From NCBI GenBank assembly GCA_003162235.1, contig PMMN01000039.1:22296-32401 (forward strand): a stretch of DNA of 10,106 bases, read 5' to 3'. Of this stretch, positions 5,080 through 10,106 are shown piece by piece (the stretch's first letter is position 1; every line of letters begins with the position of its first letter). Source of the DNA: Actinomycetota bacterium (lineage in GTDB: Bacteria; Actinomycetota; Thermoleophilia; Gaiellales; Gaiellaceae). Under the pieces are notes generated by a model. It was not told the origin of the DNA, did not search any database, and worked only from the letters and a program-made list of their open reading frames with translations. A program made the translations under genes and the position numbers.

Positions 5080-6969
5080 GTGTGCGGAATATGTGGGATC
5101 GCCTCGGCCAGGCGTAGCGCCGACCCTGGCGAGCTGGCGGCAATGAATGCGAAGCTGGCCCACCGCGGCCCCGACAGCGAAGGAAGCTTCTTCGAGGGCG
5201 GCGTCGGCATCGCCGCGCGCAGACTCTCGATCATCGACCTCGACACCGGCGACCAGCCGCTCGCAAACGAGAGCGGCCGCGTACACGTCGTCCAGAACGG
5301 CGAGATCTACAACTACCGCGAGCTCCGTGCCGAGCTGGTGGCGGCCGGCCACCGCTTCGCGAGCCACGGCGACACCGAGGTGATCGCCCATCTCTACGAG
5401 CAGCACGGGCTCGACTTCGCCGCCCGCCTGCGCGGTATGTTCGCCGTGGCGATCTGGGACGCGGGCGAGCGCCGGCTCGTGCTCGCGCGCGACCGCTTCG
5501 GCATCAAGCCGCTCTACTACCGGCACGAACAGGGCGAGCTGCGCTTCGCGTCGGAGCTCCGCGCCCTGCCTCGAGGAGAGATCGACCTCAACGCGCTCGA
5601 GGCCTACCTCACCTTCAACTTCGTCCCGGCGCCCTTCTCGATCTTCCGCGAGACGTGCAAGCTGCCGCCCGGGCACCTGCTCGTCTGGCAAGACGGTGAG
5701 GTGCGACTGGAACGGTTCGCCCGGCCGCTGCCGGTGGACGCCGGCGAAGAGCGCCACGAGTCCGCCGGCGAGCTGAGCGAGGAGTTGCGGGCGCGCATGC
5801 GCGACTCGGTGCGCGCGCACCTGGTCAGCGACGTCCCGGTCGGCGTCTTCCTTTCGGGCGGTGTCGACTCCTCGCTTCTGGCCGCGCTCGCGGCGCAGGA
5901 GTCGACAGGTCGCTTGCGGACGTTCACGATCGGCTTCGAGGAGCGCTCGTTCGACGAGACGGCGGGCGCTCGCAAGGTCGCCGAGCGCTACGACACCGAT
6001 CACCACGAGCTGATCCTGCGCCCGGAGCCCGAGTTTCTGCTGCGAACGCTGGCCGAGGTTTTCGACGAGCCCTTCGCCGACTCGTCGGCGCTACCGACCT
6101 ACCTCGTCTCGGAGCTCGCCTCGCGAGAGGTGAAGGTCTGCCTTTCGGGCGAGGGCGGCGACGAGCTTTTCGGCGGCTACTACACCTACTCCGCCGATCT
6201 GCTCGCGCAGAGACTCGGGCCGCTCGCACGCGTCGCCCGCCCCTTCGCCGAGCTGCTGCCCAGCTCCAACGCCCGCGTCAGCTTCGACTACAAGGCCAAG
6301 CGCTTCACCCGCGGCGCCCACCTGCCGCCGCTCGAGCGTCATCACGCCTGGAAGGAGATCTTCTCGCCCGAGCTCCGCTCCGAGCTCAGAAGCAGCCACA
6401 GCGGCTTCGACCCGGTCGATGTCTACCGCGCTCGCTTCGACGAGACCGGCGGCGCCGAGATGCTCGCCCGCCTGCAGGACGTCGATCTCGGCATCCCGCT
6501 CGTCGACGACCTGCTCGTCAAGACCGACCGCTCCTCGATGGCTCACTCGTTGGAGGCGCGCGTTCCCTTCCTCGACACGATCGTCACCAGCCTGGCCCTG
6601 TCGCTCCCGCGACGGTTGAAGGTCTCCGGCCTGAACAAGAAGATCCTGCTCCGCCGGGCCGCCGAGCCGCTGCTCCCGCGCGAGGTCGTGCACGGGCGCA
6701 AGCGCGGCTTCTCGATTCCGGCCGCGGCCTGGCTGCGCGGCGAGCTGCAGCCGCTTGCGCGCGAAGTGCTCGCCCCGGCCAACCTTCGTCGCCAGGGCTA
6801 TTTCGCGCCGGAGGTGGTGAGCCGGTTGCTCGATCGCCACATCGCCCGCAAGGAGGACCTCTCGCGCCAGCTCTGGGGCCTGATCGCCTTCACGCTCTGG
6901 TACGAAGGCCACGTCGAGCGAGAGCCCGGGCCGCTGCGCTCGGCACGGCTGGCGGCGGTGGAAGCGTGA
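5080..6969 (+). CDS. asnB: asparagine synthase-type glutamine-hydrolysing amidotransferase (AsnB family)
   Basis: This 629-residue enzyme takes ammonia from glutamine and transfers it to an ATP-activated (adenylated) carboxylate. The GTG at 5080 is fixed as the start because the catalytic nucleophile must be residue 2, giving (M)CGICGI; a longer frame upstream is not real. The N-terminal class II glutaminase domain (about 2-190) shows RRLSIIDL, N73-G-E-I-Y-N and GDTE with D98. The C-terminal synthetase domain has the pyrophosphate loop SGGVDSS (259-265), LSGEGGDELFGGY (from 355) and DLLVKTDRSSMAHSLEARVPFLD (from 477), all intact. Length is typical of long AsnB proteins. Lying between two glycan genes, it may amidate a uronic acid or other acidic glycan precursor rather than only make asparagine; that part is inference. 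Confidence 0.9.
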   Translation: MCGICGIASARRSADPGELAAMNAKLAHRGPDSEGSFFEGGVGIAARRLSIIDLDTGDQPLANESGRVHVVQNGEIYNYRELRAELVAAGHRFASHGDTEVIAHLYEQHGLDFAARLRGMFAVAIWDAGERRLVLARDRFGIKPLYYRHEQGELRFASELRALPRGEIDLNALEAYLTFNFVPAPFSIFRETCKLPPGHLLVWQDGEVRLERFARPLPVDAGEERHESAGELSEELRARMRDSVRAHLVSDVPVGVFLSGGVDSSLLAALAAQESTGRLRTFTIGFEERSFDETAGARKVAERYDTDHHELILRPEPEFLLRTLAEVFDEPFADSSALPTYLVSELASREVKVCLSGEGGDELFGGYYTYSADLLAQRLGPLARVARPFAELLPSSNARVSFDYKAKRFTRGAHLPPLERHHAWKEIFSPELRSELRSSHSGFDPVDVYRARFDETGGAEMLARLQDVDLGIPLVDDLLVKTDRSSMAHSLEARVPFLDTIVTSLALSLPRRLKVSGLNKKILLRRAAEPLLPREVVHGRKRGFSIPAAAWLRGELQPLAREVLAPANLRRQGYFAPEVVSRLLDRHIARKEDLSRQLWGLIAFTLWYEGHVEREPGPLRSARLAAVEA

Positions 6970-6994
6970 CTCGGGCACGGGGGCACCTCCACGT

Positions 6995-7018
6995 GAAACG
7001 ATGCGAGCCGAAACGATG
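6995..7018 (+). repeat. tandem 15-bp duplication over the DUF354 start codon
   Basis: GAAACGATG occurs at 6995-7003 and again at 7010-7018. The 15-bp units match at 13 of 15 positions. Each copy carries an ATG, and because 15 is a multiple of three both are in frame with the gene. Confidence 0.75.
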
Positions 7019-8047
7019 AGAGTCTGGATCGACATGACCGCGCCGGCGCACGTGCTCGTCTACCGGCCGCTGATGCGCTTGCTGCAGGAGCAGGGCGCCG
7101 AGATCGAGCTGACGGCACGCGATTACGCCCAGACGCTGCAGCTGCTCGAGCTGCACGGACTCGAAGCCGAGCTGATCGGCCGTCACGGCGGGCGCTCGCG
7201 CCTCGGCAAGGCGCGCTCGCTGACGTCGCGGTTGCGCTATCTGCACCGCTGGGCCAAGGGCCGGCGCTTCGACCTGGCGCTGGCGCACGGGTCGCACGAG
7301 CTGACGATCACGGCCCGCAGGCTCGGCATTCCCAGCTCGACAACGTTCGACTATGAGTGGGCCTGGCTCCAGCACCAGCTCGGCTGCCGCGCCGCGACGC
7401 GGGTGGTCGTACCCGAGGCGATTCCGCCCGAGCGGTTACGGCGCTACGGCGTCCACGAGCCCAAGCTCCGCCGCTATCCGGGCCTGAAGGAGGAGTACTA
7501 CCTCTCCGACTTCGAGCCCGACTACTCGGTGGCTACCGGGCTCGGGCTCGACAACTCGCGCGTGCTCGTCGTAGTCCGCACGCCGCCGGATGTCTCGCTC
7601 TACCACCGCGCCTCCAACCCGCTTTTCCCGCGCGTGCTCGAGCACCTCGGCAATCACACCGATGTGCACGCGGTCGTAATCCCGCGCACCGAGGAGCAGC
7701 GCAACTACGTCCAGAGTCTCGAGCTTCCCTCGCTGATCGTCCCCGACCGCGCCGTAGACGCGCAGAGCCTGATCGCCCTTTCCGACCTCGTCGTCTCGGC
7801 CGGCGGAACGATGAACCGCGAGGCGGCGGCCCTCGGCGTTCCCGTCTACACGACGTTCGGCGGCAGGCTCGGCGGCGTGGACGAGTGGCTGATGCGGGAG
7901 GGAAAGCTCGTTCCGCTCACCGACCCGCGCGCGCTCGACCTGAGTAAGCGCGGGCCCGACGAGAGCAAGCGGGTGCGCCGGGATCCGAAGCTGATGCTCG
8001 AGCTGCTGCTATCGGCGCTCGAGAAGCCCGGCCAGACCGCCGGCTAG
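7016..8047 (+). CDS. DUF354 family protein, predicted glycosyltransferase
   Basis: This 343-residue cytoplasmic protein has the GT-B-like fold of the DUF354 family. It opens with MRVWIDMTAPAHVLVYRPLM, the usual first strand and loop of the N-terminal Rossmann domain. It then has HGSHELTITARRLGIPS (91-107), the domain linker around 180-200, and the C-terminal nucleotide-sugar-binding-like loop SAGGTMNREAAALGVP (261-276). I chose the ATG at 7016; another in-frame ATG 15 bp upstream (7001) lies in a tandem duplication and would add MRAET. Neither has a good ribosome binding site. The gap to the AsnB gene is 46 bp, so the three glycan genes are probably co-transcribed. It may add or modify a sugar of the glycan begun by the upstream transferase; donor and acceptor are unknown. 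The frame continues for 27 codons after its TAG stop. Confidence 0.85.
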   Translation: MRVWIDMTAPAHVLVYRPLMRLLQEQGAEIELTARDYAQTLQLLELHGLEAELIGRHGGRSRLGKARSLTSRLRYLHRWAKGRRFDLALAHGSHELTITARRLGIPSSTTFDYEWAWLQHQLGCRAATRVVVPEAIPPERLRRYGVHEPKLRRYPGLKEEYYLSDFEPDYSVATGLGLDNSRVLVVVRTPPDVSLYHRASNPLFPRVLEHLGNHTDVHAVVIPRTEEQRNYVQSLELPSLIVPDRAVDAQSLIALSDLVVSAGGTMNREAAALGVPVYTTFGGRLGGVDEWLMREGKLVPLTDPRALDLSKRGPDESKRVRRDPKLMLELLLSALEKPGQTAG

Positions 8048-8128
8048 CGACAGCTGTACGGGAGGATCGCCGAGAGGCGGATCAACGCCGTCAATACGGT
8101 GCGTCGCGCGATGCGCGCGTCGCGAGAA

Positions 8129-8154
8129 TGAGAACGCCATAGCGGCGATTCTCA
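8129..8154. terminator. shared terminator hairpin between converging genes
   Basis: TGAGAA-CGCC (8129-8138) pairs with GGCG-(A)-TTCTCA (8144-8154) around the loop ATAGC, giving a 10-bp stem with one bulged A. It lies between the end of the DUF354 gene and the end of the ASCH gene, which converge on it. It can therefore act in both directions. There is no long T tract; a GGTTTT run follows on the + strand about 15 bp later. Confidence 0.6.
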
Positions 8155-8178
8155 CAGAATCCGTCGTTGGTTTTCACG

Positions 8179-8535
8179 CTAGCGGCTGCTGTTCAGGATC
8201 TCGGAAAAGCGAATGATCGTGATCGTGTCGTCGGGCGTGATCTCGCGGTTGTAGAGCTGGCTCAGGAACTCGACCATCTCTTCGGTGCGACGCAGCTCGG
8301 GGTTGTCGTGCTCGATCTCGCGCGGCGACAGGTCGCGCAGGCGCTTGACCTCGATCTTGTCGATGACGGCGTCGAAGACCTTCTCGCGCGGGCTGAAGCG
8401 AGCGCCGCAGAGAACCTGCACGATCTGGCCCTTACGGTACTTACCCGACTTGTCGCCGAGACGGATCGTCGCAGTCTTGCGATGGCTCCGAAGCTGATCG
8501 GCCACCATGGGTGAGTAGAAGTTGAGTGCGTGCAT
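8179..8535 (-). CDS. ASCH-domain protein (PUA-like fold)
   Basis: This 118-residue protein is a single ASCH domain. It has the typical opening (ALNFYSPMVADQLRSHRKTATIRLGDK), a K-G-Q-x-V strand at about 55-61, the IDKIEVKRLRDLSPREIEHD segment at about 80-99 and the closing FLSQLYNREITPDDTITIIRFS. ASCH proteins adopt the RNA-binding PUA-like fold; some cleave acylated cytidines, others are thought to regulate RNA or translation. I see no way to choose between these. The length is normal and nothing is broken. The ATG at 8533-8535 starts the domain directly. There is no Shine-Dalgarno sequence, although a good -10 lies about 32 bp upstream, implying a short leader. It stands alone, divergent from groES. 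Confidence 0.85.
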   Translation of the reverse strand: MHALNFYSPMVADQLRSHRKTATIRLGDKSGKYRKGQIVQVLCGARFSPREKVFDAVIDKIEVKRLRDLSPREIEHDNPELRRTEEMVEFLSQLYNREITPDDTITIIRFSEILNSSR

Positions 8536-8567
8536 CGAAACGACCCGAACCGCGCTGGACGGCCTGA

Positions 8568-8573
8568 ATCATA
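8568..8573 (-). promoter_or_regulatory. -10 element of the ASCH gene promoter
   Basis: Read on the minus strand this is TATGAT, five of six matches to the sigma70 -10. Transcription would begin near 8560, leaving a leader of about 25 bases. The -35 region at the expected distance is weak (TTCTTT or GTTCTT) and coincides with the inverted repeat at 8593-8603. Confidence 0.5.
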
Positions 8574-8592
8574 AAGCGTGGCGAGCAGGAAA

Positions 8593-8603
8593 GAACAGTG
8601 TTC
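8593..8603. promoter_or_regulatory. candidate operator upstream of the ASCH gene
   Basis: GAACA-G-TGTTC is a perfect 11-bp inverted repeat lying over the expected -35 of the ASCH promoter. The position suits a repressor site. It is not a LexA box, because the half-sites are one base too close together. The protein that would bind is unknown. Confidence 0.35.
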
Positions 8604-8700
8604 CCCGAGAGCTCGGTGCATACACGCGAGCAGAGCCGAGAACGACAATCTCTTCTTAGCGTGATCTTTCAAGGATCTCAGTGCGATCGACTTAGATTCC

Positions 8701-8729
8701 TTGCGATCACGCGGGACCGTCGCTACACT
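8701..8729 (+). promoter_or_regulatory. sigma70-type promoter of groES-groEL
   Basis: The -35 TTGCGA (8701-8706) and -10 TACACT (8724-8729) are separated by exactly 17 bp. The predicted transcription start near 8736 falls inside the left half of the CIRCE operator. The leader would be about 70 bases, ending in the ribosome binding site AGGAGGG (8794-8800). Confidence 0.7.
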
Positions 8730-8734
8730 CGGTA

Positions 8735-8761
8735 TCGGCACTCTCGTACTTAGAGTGCCAA
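8735..8761. promoter_or_regulatory. CIRCE operator (HrcA binding site)
   Basis: The half-sites TCGGCACTC (8735-8743) and GAGTGCCAA (8753-8761) are separated by 9 bp, matching the CIRCE consensus TTAGCACTC-N9-GAGTGCTAA at 7 and 8 of 9 positions. The core GGCACTC/GAGTGCC is perfectly symmetric. The site begins just downstream of the -10, so HrcA bound there would block transcription of groES-groEL until heat shock inactivates it. hrcA itself is not in this window. Confidence 0.88.
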
Positions 8762-8805
8762 ATCTATCCGCAACTCGTAGACAAGCTCACTACAGGAGGG
8801 CGTTC

Positions 8806-9135
8806 ATGAATCTCCAGCCCCTGGGTGACCGCCTGATCGTGGAAGTCCTCGAAGAGGAGCAGACCACGGTTAGCGGCATCGTCCTGCCCGACACGGCCAA
8901 AGAGAAGCCGCAACGCGGCCGCGTCGTCGCCGCCGGCCCCGGCAGTCGCAACGAGGCAGGCGAGCGCGTACCGCTCGACCTCGCCGCCGAGGACACGATC
9001 ATCTTCTCCAAGTATGGCGGCACCGAGATCAAGGTCGGTGGCGTCGAGTATCTGATTCTGCGCGAGTCCGACGTCCTGGCGAAGGTTGTCGGCAAGCCCG
9101 CTGCCGCAAAGACTGCCGCAAAGAAGAAGGGATAA
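8806..9135 (+). CDS. groES: co-chaperonin GroES (Hsp10)
   Basis: This 109-residue protein forms the heptameric lid of the chaperonin chamber in the cytoplasm and works with GroEL in ATP-driven folding. It begins [12 protein letters not shown], has the mobile loop at about 17-32 with the GroEL-contacting tripeptide I25-V-L27, then [18 protein letters not shown] and the closing [13 protein letters not shown]. The start at 8806 follows AGGAGGG with a 5-base spacer; a longer frame upstream runs back through the operator and is not real. The body ends near residue 95, followed by a 14-residue Lys/Ala-rich tail ([14 protein letters not shown]) not usual in GroES. groEL follows after 3 bases. Expression is under the CIRCE/HrcA control described upstream. 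Confidence 0.96.
   Translation: MNLQPLGDRLIVEVLEEEQTTVSGIVLPDTAKEKPQRGRVVAAGPGSRNEAGERVPLDLAAEDTIIFSKYGGTEIKVGGVEYLILRESDVLAKVVGKPAAAKTAAKKKG

Positions 9136-10106
<971 letters not shown>

Noticed and set aside
4376..7035. Long minus-strand frames opposite the sugar transferase and AsnB genes (for example 4376-5143, 5065-6006, 6091-7035)
   Set aside because: They mirror strongly conserved + strand genes; their sequences are Arg-, Ala- and Glu-rich shadows without domains.
8061..8105. tRNA-Ser-like 5' end (GGAGGATCGCCGAGAGGC)
   Set aside because: A D-arm-like stretch and a small stem follow, but there is no 7-base anticodon loop, no T-arm GGTTCGA and no matching acceptor 3' strand. The stretch also reads as coding-like sequence in frame with the DUF354 gene.
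8593..8603. LexA/SOS box
   Set aside because: GAAC and GTTC are separated by 3 bases, whereas LexA sites in Gram-positive bacteria and actinobacteria have 4.
8664..8678. GATC-flanked near-palindrome (GATCTTTCAAGGATC) upstream of the groES promoter
   Set aside because: Symmetry is imperfect, there is no room for a loop, and nothing ties it to a known site.

Overview
The window is about 10.1 kb of GC-rich bacterial chromosome carrying eight complete protein genes, one 3'-truncated gene (groEL) and one doubtful gene end at the left edge. High GC, strong G/C bias at third codon positions, a CIRCE-controlled groES-groEL operon, GTG starts and leaderless-looking promoters all point to an actinomycete-type organism. 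A deep-branching actinobacterial lineage such as Thermoleophilia is my guess, made from gene style only. I see no insertion sequence, CRISPR array, rRNA or tRNA gene. Most of the window looks like ordinary chromosomal housekeeping and surface-glycan DNA.

Layout. 1-482: possible tail of a membrane protein, then about 350 bp of non-coding DNA ending in a strong hairpin. 483-1892 (-): secreted lipoprotein serine hydrolase of the class A beta-lactamase-like Cpe/LpqF type. 2030-3116 (-): two response regulators, a receiver-only protein and then a NarL/LuxR-type regulator. They are joined by a 34-codon ORF that looks like what remains of a deleted histidine kinase. 3377-4270 (-): LysR-type regulator with a palindromic T-N11-A box over its own start. 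4370-8047 (+): a divergent three-gene surface-glycan module made of an initiating phosphoglycosyl transferase, an AsnB-type amidotransferase and a DUF354 glycosyltransferase-like protein. 8179-8535 (-): small ASCH-domain protein converging on the glycan module across a shared terminator. 8806 to the end (+): groES and the first 322 codons of groEL, behind a sigma70-type promoter and a CIRCE operator.

How the genes work together. The phosphoglycosyl transferase would put the first sugar phosphate on undecaprenyl phosphate, the DUF354 protein could extend or modify the glycan, and the AsnB protein could amidate an acidic sugar or precursor. The divergent LysR protein is the natural candidate regulator. 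The chaperonin operon is an independent heat-shock unit repressed by HrcA, whose gene is not in this window.

The points most worth a second look are: the histidine-kinase scar between the two response regulators; the shared leaderless start architecture around the LysR/glycan divergence; the LysR box that covers that gene's own -10 and start codon; the 15-bp tandem duplication at the DUF354 start; and the in-frame, coding-like 27-codon tail after the DUF354 amber stop. I found no convincing new multi-gene system.
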